A stretch of 64,000 bases of DNA from Rikenella sp031551865 (GTDB lineage Bacteria; Bacteroidota; Bacteroidia; Bacteroidales; Rikenellaceae). The stretch spans positions 1-64,000 of the forward strand of contig JAVBMY010000001.1 of assembly GCA_031551865.1 (NCBI GenBank). The letters run 5' to 3'. Shown here in pieces: positions 17,058 to 25,274 of the stretch. The notes beneath the pieces were generated by a model. The model saw only the letters and a program-made list of their open reading frames with translations, searched no databases and was not told the origin of the DNA. The position numbers and the translations under genes are program-made. Numbering within the stretch: position 1 is the first letter of the stretch; every line of letters starts with the position of its first letter.

Positions 17058-18971
17058 TTACCCGTGGACCAGGCGGCTGATCTCAAGCAGGGCGGCCACG
17101 CTCGGGGCATAGGACATGGCGCCGCACGCTTCGTGGGGGGCGTCGCCGTCGTAGGCTTCGGGCACCGAACCGATGATGTAGTTCAGCATGTCTTCTTCGA
17201 ACCCGGCTAGGATCTCTTCGGCTTGAGGGGCGAAACCGGGGCCGTGCACCGAATAACCGGCGCGCACGTAGTGTTCGAGAAGCCAAGGATAGGCGGTACC
17301 CTGGTGGGCGGCTTCGTTGCGGCACCACTGGTCGCCACGGCAGTGCCCCTGGTAGCAGGGGTGGTCGGGGCTGAGGGTCCGGATGCCGCGCGGGGTGAGT
17401 AGCCGGGAACTTACGACCTGCAGGATGCGCTGGCGGCGTTCGAGGCCGAGCGGCGTGTAGGCGAGCGAGCAGGCGATGAGCTGGTTGGGACGCACCTCGC
17501 GGCTCTGCCAGCCGCCACGGACGTGGTCGGCCAGATAGTCGTCGCCTTCGAGCCAGAAGGTGGCCAGGAAGTTGTCGGCGATCCGCGAGGGGAATTCCCC
17601 CCACCGGTCGGCGAAGGCGCGGTCGCCGTTCTCTTGCGCCAGGTGCAGGGCATAGCAAACGGCATTGTACCACAAGGCGTTGACCTCGACGGCGAAACCG
17701 CTCCTGCGGGTGACGGGGGCGCCGCCGTTCACGGCATTCATCCAGGTGAGCGGAAAGCTGTCGAGCTCGGCCCAGATCAGGCCGTTCTCGGCCATATGGA
17801 TGTAGTCGCCGTCGCCGAGACCCGCGCGGTAGGCTTCGAGGATCTCTTTCATCGCGGCGCCGTAGCGTTGCCAGATGGCCTCTCCTCCGAGGTTGCGCTC
17901 AAGTTGCTGTAGGGTGTGAAAGAACCAGAGTTGGGTATCGGCTGCAAAGTGTGTGCCGAAGATGCCCCGGTTGAGCCGTCCGACATGGCGGTCGAGAATG
18001 TCGGCGCATTGTTCGGTGAGCCCCTGCGTGAGGGTGATGCCGGCCAGCGAGATAAAGGTTTCGCGCGAACGGGCGTTGTACCAGGGATAGCCGGCTTTCA
18101 TCGAGTCTTCGCCTTTACGGTGCACGAGGAACTGGCGGGCCGAATGGAACAGCGCGGGCAGGAATTCGGTCTTGACGCTGCGGCGCGACACTTCCCGGTC
18201 GAAGCGTTCGGCCAGGGTGTCGGGGTTTGCCTCGGCGGTCGAACCGCTGAAAACAACACTTTCGCCTTTGGCGATGTCGAACTCGAAGTAACCGGTGGTC
18301 ATCAGGTCTTCGTGGGCGGGATAGCCGCGGCGGACTTCTTCGAGGTATTCGAAGCGGTGATACCAGTCGGGGGCGATCACGAAGCGGGATTCTTTGCTGA
18401 GCTGCATGTGCAGCCAGGGATATTGAGGATAGAGGCGGTTGCGCACACCGCCGGGGATACGGACGGAACGGCCATCGGCCTCGCGGTTCTCGTGGCTCAG
18501 GGCGTGGCGGCTGCGGAAAGCCAGGAAGGGCCTCAACCGGAGGCGGGTGTCGGATTTGGCTTCGAGCAGGGTGTAGCGGATCAGGAGTTGTTCGCTGGTG
18601 TGCACCCACAGGAGCTCTTTGCGGAGCAGCACTCCGCCCACGCGGTAGGTGATGGTGGGCGTGGGGGTATAGGCGAAATCGACGATGTATTTGTGGCCCC
18701 GGGGTTCGTAGCTACCGGGGAAGCGGTGGATGGCGAGGTTGAACTCTTGGTCGTGCTGGATCACGGTCTCGTCGAGCGAGCTGAGCAGCACGAAATCGTC
18801 GTCGCCCAGCCCTTCGACGGGGCAGACCATCAGGCCGTGGTACTTGCGGGTGTTGCAGCAGACGATGGTGGTATTCATGTATCCACCCGCGCGGTTGGTG
18901 CTGAGCACTTCGCGCTGGAGCGAATATTCGAGGTTGCCGAGGGCTTGCTTGTTGAACTGGAGGAGTGACAT
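17058..18971 (-). CDS. Glycogen debranching enzyme (GH133-type)
   Basis: A 637-residue cytoplasmic amylo-alpha-1,6-glucosidase. N-terminal GDE domain: LSTNRAGGYMNTTIVCCNTRKYHGLMV is the family hallmark. The C-terminal (alpha/alpha)6 barrel (about 260-637) shows AGYPWYNARSRETFISLAGITL, FGTHFAADTQLWFFHTLQ and GIRTLSPDHPCYQGHCRGDQWCRNEAAHQGTAYPWL. First gene of the glycogen operon. A promoter with -33 TTTG, 20-bp spacer and near-consensus -7 TAGATTTA (complement of 19025-19032) lies 54 bp upstream. The 146-bp gap to the GT4 gene contains a stray piece resembling the repeat ends. Confidence 0.94.
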   Translation of the reverse strand: MSLLQFNKQALGNLEYSLQREVLSTNRAGGYMNTTIVCCNTRKYHGLMVCPVEGLGDDDFVLLSSLDETVIQHDQEFNLAIHRFPGSYEPRGHKYIVDFAYTPTPTITYRVGGVLLRKELLWVHTSEQLLIRYTLLEAKSDTRLRLRPFLAFRSRHALSHENREADGRSVRIPGGVRNRLYPQYPWLHMQLSKESRFVIAPDWYHRFEYLEEVRRGYPAHEDLMTTGYFEFDIAKGESVVFSGSTAEANPDTLAERFDREVSRRSVKTEFLPALFHSARQFLVHRKGEDSMKAGYPWYNARSRETFISLAGITLTQGLTEQCADILDRHVGRLNRGIFGTHFAADTQLWFFHTLQQLERNLGGEAIWQRYGAAMKEILEAYRAGLGDGDYIHMAENGLIWAELDSFPLTWMNAVNGGAPVTRRSGFAVEVNALWYNAVCYALHLAQENGDRAFADRWGEFPSRIADNFLATFWLEGDDYLADHVRGGWQSREVRPNQLIACSLAYTPLGLERRQRILQVVSSRLLTPRGIRTLSPDHPCYQGHCRGDQWCRNEAAHQGTAYPWLLEHYVRAGYSVHGPGFAPQAEEILAGFEEDMLNYIIGSVPEAYDGDAPHEACGAMSYAPSVAALLEISRLVHG

Positions 18972-19024
18972 AGGTTTTCGGTGTTATGTCGGAGGTATGC
19001 GAATCGGAGTGTTGTTCTTCGCAT

Positions 19025-19056
19025 TAAATCTAAGAATTTTTAATGGATTACGCAAA
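19025..19056 (-). promoter_or_regulatory. Glycogen operon promoter
   Basis: On the minus strand TTTG, 20 bp, then TAGATTTA (one mismatch to TAnnTTTG). It lies 54 bp before the debranching enzyme start. Confidence 0.5.
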
Positions 19057-19154
19057 TTTCCGCATTATTTTTCATGCAACTACAGCGCTTTCGCGCAAGG
19101 TATTCCTCGGAAATAGCTGTAAATGCGGGGGTTGCAAGAACCCAGAACAGCCAG

Positions 19155-19193
19155 AAATAAAACAAAGCCGGGCGCTTATATAAGCGCCCGGCT
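19155..19193 (-). terminator. Terminator of the small membrane protein cluster
   Basis: AGCCGGGCGCTTA and TAAGCGCCCGGCT make a 13-bp stem. On the minus strand it is followed by TTTGTTTTATTT. It closes the cluster ending at 19243. Confidence 0.88.
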
Positions 19194-19242
19194 GGCTATA
19201 GGAATGAATTGATTAATAATGATTACAGGAAACAGCGCGCTA

Positions 19243-19494
19243 CTATCGTATCTTTTTCCCAGTCCCCCTACAAGAGACACATTGGTGTTTTTCACCATAA
19301 AGTACGTAGTAGCCCTTCCCGTTGCAGTCTTCACATCCCGGCTCCGGAAATGGCGTGTATTGAAGCGGCGGACTTGAAGAAGAGGAGGAAGAGGAAGGCG
19401 AACTTGTGGTGTAACTCGATCCACCGCTGCCTAAAGCAAGGAATACAAAGACTGCAATCAGCGAGATATGTAAAAGAGAGTTACCTATTTTCAT
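19243..19494 (-). CDS. Small membrane protein with CxxCxGxG motifs (copy 1)
   Basis: An 83-residue protein: N-terminal membrane segment ISLIAVFVFLALGSGGSSYTT, a run of about 12 Ser, then a mini zinc-finger-like region with CEDCNGKGYY and CVSCRGTGKK, two CxxCxGxG repeats as in the DnaJ cysteine-rich domain. It and its neighbour share the peptide ISLIA-F-F-ALGSGGSSYTT, so they arose by duplication. The Cys pairs probably bind one zinc outside or at the membrane. Function unknown. Confidence 0.75.
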   Translation of the reverse strand: MKIGNSLLHISLIAVFVFLALGSGGSSYTTSSPSSSSSSSSPPLQYTPFPEPGCEDCNGKGYYVLYGEKHQCVSCRGTGKKIR

Positions 19495-19509
19495 AAACCA
19501 TGATTGTCG

Positions 19510-19785
19510 TTAAATATACCCTCTCCCTGCACAGACCCCACAGGATTTCTTTATAACACGAGGTAAATCGCCCGTTTCACGATTACCCGGTATTATTGTT
19601 TCGGTATAACCAACTCCATCACATGCACTGCATTTTATAGAGGAAGGAGAAGATGGGGAAGAATAACCAGACGAGCTCGATGACGAGCCCGTAGTATAGC
19701 TCGAACCTCCGCTGCCTAAAGCAAAAAAAGCGAAACCCGCAATCAGCGAGATTTGCAAAATGAAATTAGTGTATCTTTTTTCCAT
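19510..19785 (-). CDS. Small membrane protein with CxxCxGxG motifs (copy 2)
   Basis: A 91-residue paralogue of the preceding gene: membrane segment LQISLIAGFAFFALGSGGSSYTT, Ser-rich linker, CSACDGVGYTE and, 28 residues on, CGVCAGRGYI at the very C-terminus. The start overlaps the VanZ-like gene by 43 bp, so the two are probably translationally coupled. The 15-bp gap to copy 1 supports one operon. Confidence 0.75.
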   Translation of the reverse strand: MEKRYTNFILQISLIAGFAFFALGSGGSSYTTGSSSSSSGYSSPSSPSSIKCSACDGVGYTETIIPGNRETGDLPRVIKKSCGVCAGRGYI

Positions 19786-20144
19786 ACGATCAGAAATGTT
19801 AAAAGGGTTATCAAATACGCTAGTACATCCGCAACGTCAAAAGTGCCTGCAATCACCTTGAGGTATTGCAGAAATTCGAGTACGAACGGCAATGCTGCTG
19901 CGCAGGAAAATAAAATCTTACTCGCCAGCCTGCCATCGCACCACTGCACTTGCAGTAGCAGAAGCGCTAAATACCATAACATATCGGACAAACAAAAGAG
20001 AAAGAAATAGGTGAATATATCCCCTTCCCTATATTGAATATCCAACCTTATGCATTCAAGAAACTTCATTTCCCCGAACGGCCCAAGAAAGATGACATTT
20101 TGCCGGCAGGTGGCATAAATGGCACTTCCGGAAACAAGTAACAA
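19743..20144 (-). CDS. VanZ-like small membrane protein (putative)
   Basis: A 133-residue protein with three or four hydrophobic helices (TYFFLFCLSDMLWYLALLLL, ILFSCAAALPFVLEFLQYL, VADVLAYLITLLTFLIVW). The segment PFVLEFLQYLKVIAGTFDVADVL matches the closing VanZ-like pattern E(L/F)-QL....RTFD..D-L-N. The start could lie further in: several ATG or GTG codons precede the first helix. It overlaps the downstream CxxCxGxG gene by 43 bp. VanZ-like domains are linked with glycopeptide tolerance in some hosts, but most have no known role. Confidence 0.6.
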   Translation of the reverse strand: MLLVSGSAIYATCRQNVIFLGPFGEMKFLECIRLDIQYREGDIFTYFFLFCLSDMLWYLALLLLQVQWCDGRLASKILFSCAAALPFVLEFLQYLKVIAGTFDVADVLAYLITLLTFLIVWKKDTLISFCKSR

Positions 20145-20193
20145 TAGCGCGATGTAGTTGCGCGTTTTAATGCGTGTTGAGATACGAGAGCGG

Positions 20194-20604
20194 TTATTTG
20201 TTTTCGATGCACGTTACTTTTACGCTCTCTACCGATCTGTTATCGCGTGAACTTTGGGTAAAAGAGGTGCTGCTGTTCTTTGTATTTTCGACAGATCCGT
20301 CTCTGTAGTTAGTCGTCACGCTGACTGTGGTTGCAGGCGTAGTGGTATTACTAATGGTTCTTTGCGTTGCGGAAACATCCACCCGGTCGTTCCCCCCTCT
20401 GGTATACGTTGAGGCATTTACGTTGGTCACATTAGGGTTTGACGTACAACTCGGATCTACATCTACACGGGGGCGGGTAGATGAAGAGGATGAGGAAGAA
20501 CCTGCATTTTGCTGTGAAGACGAGGTTCCGTAGGGAGAATCGGCCACAGCAGTGCCGAAACACAAGAAAGCAATTGAAGAAATAAGGATTGTGCGTGTTT
20601 TCAT
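20194..20604 (-). CDS. Secreted Ser/Thr-rich protein, unknown
   Basis: A 136-residue protein with a signal peptide (ILISSIAFLCFGTAVAD) and a mature part that is mostly Ser, Thr, Asn and Val, including a run of seven Ser and phrases such as RTISNTTTPATTVSVTTNYRDGSVENTKN. Two Cys remain (DPSCTSN and VTCIENK), able to form one disulfide between the two ends. No family recognised. First gene of the minus-strand cluster, divergent from the HTH gene at 20712 across a 107-bp region with an operator-like repeat. Confidence 0.7.
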   Translation of the reverse strand: MKTRTILISSIAFLCFGTAVADSPYGTSSSQQNAGSSSSSSSTRPRVDVDPSCTSNPNVTNVNASTYTRGGNDRVDVSATQRTISNTTTPATTVSVTTNYRDGSVENTKNSSTSFTQSSRDNRSVESVKVTCIENK

Positions 20605-20660
20605 AGAAGTTTGGTTTTAAGGGTTTAACACGCTACAAATGTATACAGTTATTTTGTTAA

Positions 20661-20689
20661 TGACAAATATGTCATTACAAAATTTGTCA
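20661..20689. promoter_or_regulatory. Operator-like inverted repeat
   Basis: TGACAAAT (20661-20668) and ATTTGTCA (20682-20689) are exact inverted repeats 13 bp apart, with an extra imperfect palindrome TGACAAATATGTCA at the left half. They lie between divergent genes and next to the presumed start of the HTH gene, a good site for autoregulation. Confidence 0.55.
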
Positions 20690-20711
20690 TTAGCACCTCT
20701 CTTTGTATATT

Positions 20712-20981
20712 ATGAAGCAGCAAAGACGCAATGAGGTGCTACTAAAACTGGTCGCCCAAAGACTGAAGCAAATCCGGACGGAACGGGGATTGACGCAGGA
20801 AGACGTCTATTTCGACACGGATATGCACGTGGGCCGGATAGAAACGGGGAAGTTCAATATATCGATCAGTACACTGGCGGAACTCTGTAGTTTTTACGAG
20901 GTATCGCTGGTCGAATTCTTCGCAGGGATACCACCCATGAGCGATCCGCCTGCAAAAACAGACTCGGACAAGAAACAATAA
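20712..20981 (+). CDS. XRE-family HTH regulator
   Basis: An 89-residue DNA-binding protein made almost only of an HTH_3 domain: LKLVAQRLKQIRTERGLTQEDVYFDTDMHVGRIETGKFNISISTLAELCSFYEVSLVEFF. A polar tail PPMSDPPAKTDSDKKQ follows. Start set at the ATG at 20712; a TTG nine nt upstream is possible. TTTG boxes end only a few nt before this ATG, so the mRNA may have almost no leader. It probably regulates itself and the divergent membrane-protein cluster through the inverted repeat at 20661. Confidence 0.85.
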   Translation: MKQQRRNEVLLKLVAQRLKQIRTERGLTQEDVYFDTDMHVGRIETGKFNISISTLAELCSFYEVSLVEFFAGIPPMSDPPAKTDSDKKQ

Positions 20982-21012
20982 ACGAGGCGCGCCTTGCAAG
21001 GCGCGCCTCGTT
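20981..21012. terminator. Bidirectional terminator
   Basis: AACGAGGCGCGCCTT and AAGGCGCGCCTCGTT form a 15-bp stem with a 2-nt minimum loop, ending both the HTH gene (+) and metY (-). T-rich sequence follows on the plus side. Confidence 0.85.
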
Positions 21013-21040
21013 TGGTTTTCTGAAAACAGTAGATTGAACT

Positions 21041-22327
21041 CTACACGCGTGCCAAAGCCTGTTCGACGTCGGCGATCAGGTCGTCGATGTCTTCGATACC
21101 GACCGAGAAGCGGATCAGATCGGGCGTCACGCCGGCGTCGACGAGTTGCTGATCGCTGAGCTGGCGGTGGGTATGGCTGGCAGGATGCAGCACGCAGCTC
21201 CGCGAGTCGGCCACGTGGGTGGCGATCGACACCAGGCCGAGCGAGTCCATGAAGCGGATCGAAGCGTCGCGGCCGCCCTTGATGCCGAAGGCCAGCACGC
21301 CACACGAGCCGTTCGGCAGGTATTTTTGCCCGAGGTCGTAGTATTTATCGCCTTTGAGGCCGGGGTATTTCACCCACGCCACCTTGTCGGTGCGCGAGGC
21401 GAGGTATTCGGCGATACTCTGCGCGTTGGCGCAGTGGCGTTCCATGCGCAGGTGCAGGGTTTCGAGCCCCAGGTTGAGCAGAAAGGCATTCTCGGGCGCG
21501 GGCGACGAGCCCAAGTCGCGCATCAGCTGAACGATGGCTTTGGTGAGGAACGCGGCGCGGCCGAAGGCTTTGGTATAGGTCAACCCGTGGTACGATTCGT
21601 CGGGGGTCGTGAGGCCGGGGAAGCGTTCAGCGTGGGCCTCCCAGTCGAAGTTGCCGCTGTCGACGATGGCACCGCCCACCTGGGTGGCGTGGCCGTCCAT
21701 GTATTTGGTGGTGGAGTGGATCACGATGTCGGCGCCCCACTCGATCGGGCGGCAGTTGACGGGCGTGGGGAAGGTGTTGTCGACGATCAGCGGCACGCCG
21801 TGTGTGTGGGCGATACGGGCGAATTTCGCGATGTCCAGCACCGTGACGCCGGGGTTGGTGAGGGTCTCGCCGAACAGGGCCTTGGTGTTAGGGCGAAAGG
21901 CTTTCGAGATTTCTTCGTCCGTGGCGTCGGCGTTGACAAACGTAACGTCGATGCCGAGCTTAGGCAACGTGACGGCAAACAAATTAAAGGTCCCGCCGTA
22001 GATGGCCGAGGCGCTCACGAAGTGGTCGCCGGCCGAACAGAGGTTGATGATGGCGAAAAGCGAGGCGGCCTGTCCCGACGAAGTGAGCATGGCACCGATG
22101 CCGCCTTCGAGGGCGTTGATTTTGGCGGCCACTGCGTCGCAGGTGGGGTTGGCCAGGCGAGTGTAGAAGTAGCCGGACTCTTCGAGGTCGAACAGGCGGG
22201 CCATCTGGTCGCTGGTTTCGTATTTAAAGGTGGTGCTTTGGTAGATGGGGAGCGCGCGCGGCTCGCCTTTCTTGGGCTCCCAGCCTGCGTGGATGCAGAG
22301 GGTGCCGGGTTTTTTCTGGGTACTCAT
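21041..22327 (-). CDS. metY: O-acetylhomoserine sulfhydrylase (MetY-type)
   Basis: A 428-residue PLP enzyme of the Cys/Met metabolism group. It makes homocysteine (or methionine) from O-acetylhomoserine and sulfide. Seen: the PLP lysine (Lys208) in HSTTKYMDGHA, YTRLANPT near the N-terminus, TSSGQAA, NPGVTVLDI and DNTFPTP. The C-terminal part has SCVLHPASHTHRQLS and RFSVGIEDIDDLI. The opening GTLCIHAGWEPKKGEPRALPIYQSTTF is typical of O-acetylhomoserine enzymes rather than cystathionine synthases. It has a ~360-nt leader with a Met-rich peptide, so it is probably controlled by methionine supply. Confidence 0.93.
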   Translation of the reverse strand: MSTQKKPGTLCIHAGWEPKKGEPRALPIYQSTTFKYETSDQMARLFDLEESGYFYTRLANPTCDAVAAKINALEGGIGAMLTSSGQAASLFAIINLCSAGDHFVSASAIYGGTFNLFAVTLPKLGIDVTFVNADATDEEISKAFRPNTKALFGETLTNPGVTVLDIAKFARIAHTHGVPLIVDNTFPTPVNCRPIEWGADIVIHSTTKYMDGHATQVGGAIVDSGNFDWEAHAERFPGLTTPDESYHGLTYTKAFGRAAFLTKAIVQLMRDLGSSPAPENAFLLNLGLETLHLRMERHCANAQSIAEYLASRTDKVAWVKYPGLKGDKYYDLGQKYLPNGSCGVLAFGIKGGRDASIRFMDSLGLVSIATHVADSRSCVLHPASHTHRQLSDQQLVDAGVTPDLIRFSVGIEDIDDLIADVEQALARV

Positions 22328-22701
22328 ATATATTGTGTATTGTATTTGTTACGATTTTTTTGGGGTGGGGACTGCAAAGCAATCCAATAGCTTCGGGTGG
22401 TGCGAGGCCGGGGTGTACGATTCGGCCGGGGTTTCCGTTACCGAACAATACTCATGCCGCTTTTGCCGTCCGGACGGCGGGCACAATGATTTTTTTGGAA
22501 GAATTGCTGAAAGATGCCGTTTCGCCCCTGGGGCTACCCGGCTTGAAGGATATACAACGGGCGCTACCCCATCATACCACAGGCCATACGGAACATACCG
22601 AGGTCCATCGTGACGATGCTCGGACAGCAGAGGGCTATGGTTCCGTTGGTTTTCAATGCAGTGATTTCGCCGGCGAGGGGGCCAACGTTTTGCAAATTTA
22701 A
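22328..22701 (-). promoter_or_regulatory. metY promoter and structured leader
   Basis: A perfect -7 box TAAATTTG (complement of 22694-22701) lies 367 bp before metY. The leader holds a Met-rich peptide (22564-22608). Downstream of its stop come competing GC-rich pairings: the GGGG of the last Gly codon or the CGCCC after the stop, against GCCCC and GGGGC at 22524-22534. A perfect palindrome GCCGTCCGGACGGC lies at 22465-22478. No T-run follows the stems, so the output (transcription or translation) cannot be told. I do not see a SAM-I or SAM-II riboswitch pattern. Confidence 0.65.
22564..22608 (-). CDS. Methionine-rich leader peptide of metY
   Basis: A 14-codon frame MDLGMFRMACGMMG closed by TAG, with five Met and one Cys. 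Two Met codons in tandem lie just before the last Gly and the stop. It lies about 80 nt into the metY transcript and 236 nt before metY, whose product makes the methionine precursor. In amino acid attenuators, control codons for the pathway product cluster in a short leader peptide in exactly this way. No Shine-Dalgarno sequence is seen, which is normal for this phylum. Random occurrence of so many ATG codons in GC-rich DNA in this exact place is unlikely. Confidence 0.7.
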   Translation of the reverse strand: MDLGMFRMACGMMG

Positions 22702-22912
22702 TGGTAATGATCGAATTTGCAAGAGGGGTTAGGAAAATTTTTCGGCAATTTGTTTGTGACGCCGCTAACGGATATGAACTTCTTCGTAGCGGCGGCGGGC
22801 CCATTCGACTTTGCTCAGGGTAAACTCCGCAAGCCGCATTTTCTCCGGACCAGCTCATGCGCCCCAGCCTATGGCCGAACCGGCGCTGGCGCGAGCGCAA
22901 TCAAACTTGGTT

Positions 22913-22962
22913 GAATTGCCGAGCGCCGAGGAGGGAAAAGCTGCACAGCAGATTTAAGGCCG
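22913..22962. repeat. Dispersed repeat family E, copy 1
   Basis: The stretch around GAGCGCCGAGGAGG and AAAAGCTGC..AGCAGATTTA matches 54654-54705 with few differences. The rest of the 22720-23060 gap shows GC-rich sequence without a credible gene. Confidence 0.65.
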
Positions 22963-23060
22963 CCGGAGGCTGGGGCGCCCATTTCTCTGAAAGAAACCGA
23001 TTCCCCGTGGGGGGGCACCGACCGCGCAGTATCTTCAGACAGGGCGGCCGTATATTTCGA

Positions 23061-24764
23061 CTATGATCCCGCTTCGTCGGCTTTTTTCCGAAAGTGCCAT
23101 GCCACGCTGTACAACAGGCTGAGGCCCAGCACCAGCAGTGCAAGGCGGATCAGCCAGCAGTCGTAGCGCACGAAGGGGGTGATGTGCTGCGAGGCATTCA
23201 CCTCGCCCGACAGGAGGGTGCGCTGGTCCCATCCGGCGCTGGCCAGCACGTCGCCGCGCTGGTCGATGAGCGCCGAAATGCCGGTATTGGCCGAGCGGAC
23301 GATGGAACGTCGCGTTTCGACGGCGCGCAGACGCGACTGGCTGAAGTGCTGGCGGTAGCCGGGCGTGCGGTGCCACCAGCCGTCGTTGGTAATGACACAC
23401 ATCAGTGTGGCCCCGGCCCGGATATAATCGGTGAAATATTCGCTGTATATCGATTCGTAACAGATGCCCACGCCCGCGTGCTGCGTCGAGTCGGCGAAGG
23501 GGAAAGTGGTGTGGTGGAGTTGCCGGCCGAGGTTCCCGGAAATACCCCCGAGATCAACGGCAACGTATTTCATGATAAAGCCGAGCGCACGGGGATAGGG
23601 AATGGTCTCGGCGCCGGGAACCAGTTTCGATTTGTGGCAGGCGGCGGTATAGGACGAGCTGTCGATGCGCAGGGCGCTGTTGTAGATGTCGAAATAGCCC
23701 CAGCGGTCATTGTGGCGGGTAAAGGGAGGAGGCACTTCGCCGGGCAGGTACCGGCGCAGGGTGGTGGCCCCGGCGATCATCACCGCGGCGGGGACCCGTT
23801 CGCACAGGAAGGCCCGGATCTGGTCGACGGCAGGCTCGGGCTGCACCCAGTGGCCCGAGGGATCGAGCCAGAAACCGCCTTCGAGCGAGGTTTCGGGCGT
23901 GACGATCAGTTCGGTAGCGGCGGGAACGCGCGAAGCCAGCGACAAGAGGATGGTGCGTTGCTCCTCGTAGCTCAGGCTTTCGTATTTTTCATAGGGGTCG
24001 ATATTGGGCTGCACCACGGCCACGCGCACGGGGTCGGGCCGCTCGGTATAAGTCCAGTAGCGCACGAGCGACGCCGTGATGGGCAGCACGACCCACAGCA
24101 GGGGGGGCGCGGCGATCCGCCAAAAAGCGGATCGTTGCGCCGGACGGGGATGGCGTTTCGCGGCATGGGCCGGACAGGCACTTTTCGCCGTGCGCCATTG
24201 GCACCACGCCTCGTAAAACAATATATTGCCCACCAGGAACCAAAGTGATCCTCCGTGAGCGCCGGTGAGTTCGTACCACTGCACCAGGGCGGGGGCGCCG
24301 GCCGGGCCGTAGCCCAGGGTGAGCCACGGAAACGATATCTCGTTCCAGGCAAAGAGGGCCTCGAAGGCGATCCACGCGGTGATGAAAATCGTCCACCCCA
24401 CGGCTTTCGGCACGCGGTAGCGCAATCCGTAGAAAATCAAAAACGGAGTAAGGGTAAAGAAGAGCGACCCCACGGGTATCAGGAAGGCCACGGGGGTGGC
24501 GATGGCGATCCACCAGGTAGTGGCCACGGTCCAGCAAAAGAAGGTCAGGGCGACCCATAGCCAGTAATAACGGACGCGGGGCTTGCGGGTTTCAGGGTCG
24601 CGCTCGCCGAGCACAAACAATGGGACAAAGCCGAGCATCAGCGTCAGGCCGCCGAGGCTCAGCCACGCGCCCGAGGCGTTGGCTCCGTCGCCCAGGCCCA
24701 TGAAAAACCAGGGCCACGATAACAGCAGTACGGAACTTAAGGTGAGTTTCAATTTTCGCAGCAT
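23061..24764 (-). CDS. lnt: Apolipoprotein N-acyltransferase
   Basis: A 567-residue inner-membrane enzyme that adds the third acyl chain to lipoproteins. The N-terminal ~220 residues hold several membrane helices; the rest is a nitrilase-type domain facing the periplasm. The catalytic triad is visible as Glu in VTPETSLEGG, Lys in CHKSKLVPGAE and Cys in VGICYESIYSEYF. A final helix (WLIRLALLVLGLSLLYSVAW) closes the protein. The start MLRKLKLTLSS (24764) is preferred to an ATG 21 nt upstream. A near-consensus box TATCTTTA lies just before it. Confidence 0.94.
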   Translation of the reverse strand: MLRKLKLTLSSVLLLSWPWFFMGLGDGANASGAWLSLGGLTLMLGFVPLFVLGERDPETRKPRVRYYWLWVALTFFCWTVATTWWIAIATPVAFLIPVGSLFFTLTPFLIFYGLRYRVPKAVGWTIFITAWIAFEALFAWNEISFPWLTLGYGPAGAPALVQWYELTGAHGGSLWFLVGNILFYEAWCQWRTAKSACPAHAAKRHPRPAQRSAFWRIAAPPLLWVVLPITASLVRYWTYTERPDPVRVAVVQPNIDPYEKYESLSYEEQRTILLSLASRVPAATELIVTPETSLEGGFWLDPSGHWVQPEPAVDQIRAFLCERVPAAVMIAGATTLRRYLPGEVPPPFTRHNDRWGYFDIYNSALRIDSSSYTAACHKSKLVPGAETIPYPRALGFIMKYVAVDLGGISGNLGRQLHHTTFPFADSTQHAGVGICYESIYSEYFTDYIRAGATLMCVITNDGWWHRTPGYRQHFSQSRLRAVETRRSIVRSANTGISALIDQRGDVLASAGWDQRTLLSGEVNASQHITPFVRYDCWLIRLALLVLGLSLLYSVAWHFRKKADEAGS

Positions 24765-24787
24765 AGTCGTAAAGATACAAAACATTT

Positions 24788-24926
24788 ATGCTTATCCGCA
24801 ACAATATCCCATCGGGATATTATCCTTTTTTCGGAGAAGAGGCATTTACCCGGGTCGCGCAAGCGATCCCGGCAGTTCGCCGGCGGCAGACCACGCCGGA
24901 AACGGGTATTATTCCGGATAAGCATA
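24788..24926. repeat. MITE-like repeat family C, copy 1
   Basis: Ends ATGCTTATCCGCAACAATA and TATTATTCCGGATAAGCAT are inverted repeats. The inner part holds CATTTACCCGGGTCGCG and GCGATCCCGGCAGT. A longer copy lies at 48157-48348 with its inner part in the opposite orientation, and a partial copy at 46688-46776. Confidence 0.8.
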
Positions 24927-24930
24927 AAAC

Positions 24931-25065
24931 ATCCCGGACTTATCCCTTTCAGGCTTGTTGTATCAGATCCGGCCCGCCCCCCGAGCGCGCGGGTCGCGGG
25001 TTGCTTTGCAGCCCGAAGGAGATGATGCGAACCGGCAGCAAGCCTAAGAGGGATAATCCCGAAAC
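24931..25065. repeat. MITE-like repeat family D, copy 1
   Basis: Ends CGGACTTATCCCTTTCAGGC and CAGCAAGCCTAAGAGGGATA are inverted repeats. The interior carries CGCGGGTCGCGGGTTGC. A related element is at 26731-26910. It lies directly next to family C copy 1. The gap up to 25220 has no gene. Confidence 0.7.
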
Positions 25066-25228
25066 ATGTTGACCTGCAAGGACACGGTGAATGCAAATGG
25101 ATGGCGTTCGCGATGAAAATAAAGGATCGGGACCCATTGGATTAGCGCCCGCCGGGCAGATATGCGACCTTCCATTGATGGCAGGCAGCAGGAATGGATA
25201 ATGGCAAAAGAAAATCCAACATCTTTGC

Positions 25229-25236
25229 TAACTTTG
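25229..25236 (+). promoter_or_regulatory. Promoter -7 box (TAACTTTG)
   Basis: Perfect TAnnTTTG 39 bp before the LysE-family gene. Confidence 0.65.
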
Positions 25237-25274
25237 TATCTTATTGGAGTTCTTAGCCCTCCATTTCTAACCGG

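Noticed and set aside
22333..22701. Plus-strand frames over the metY leader as small genes
   Set aside because: No protein-like composition. The region is explained by a minus-strand promoter, leader peptide and stems.
22328..22701. SAM riboswitch before metY
   Set aside because: I looked for SAM-I and SAM-II core patterns and did not find them; a covariance-model search would settle this.
23094..24248. Plus-strand 384-codon frame over lnt
   Set aside because: The minus-strand gene carries the Lnt catalytic Glu, Lys and Cys motifs.
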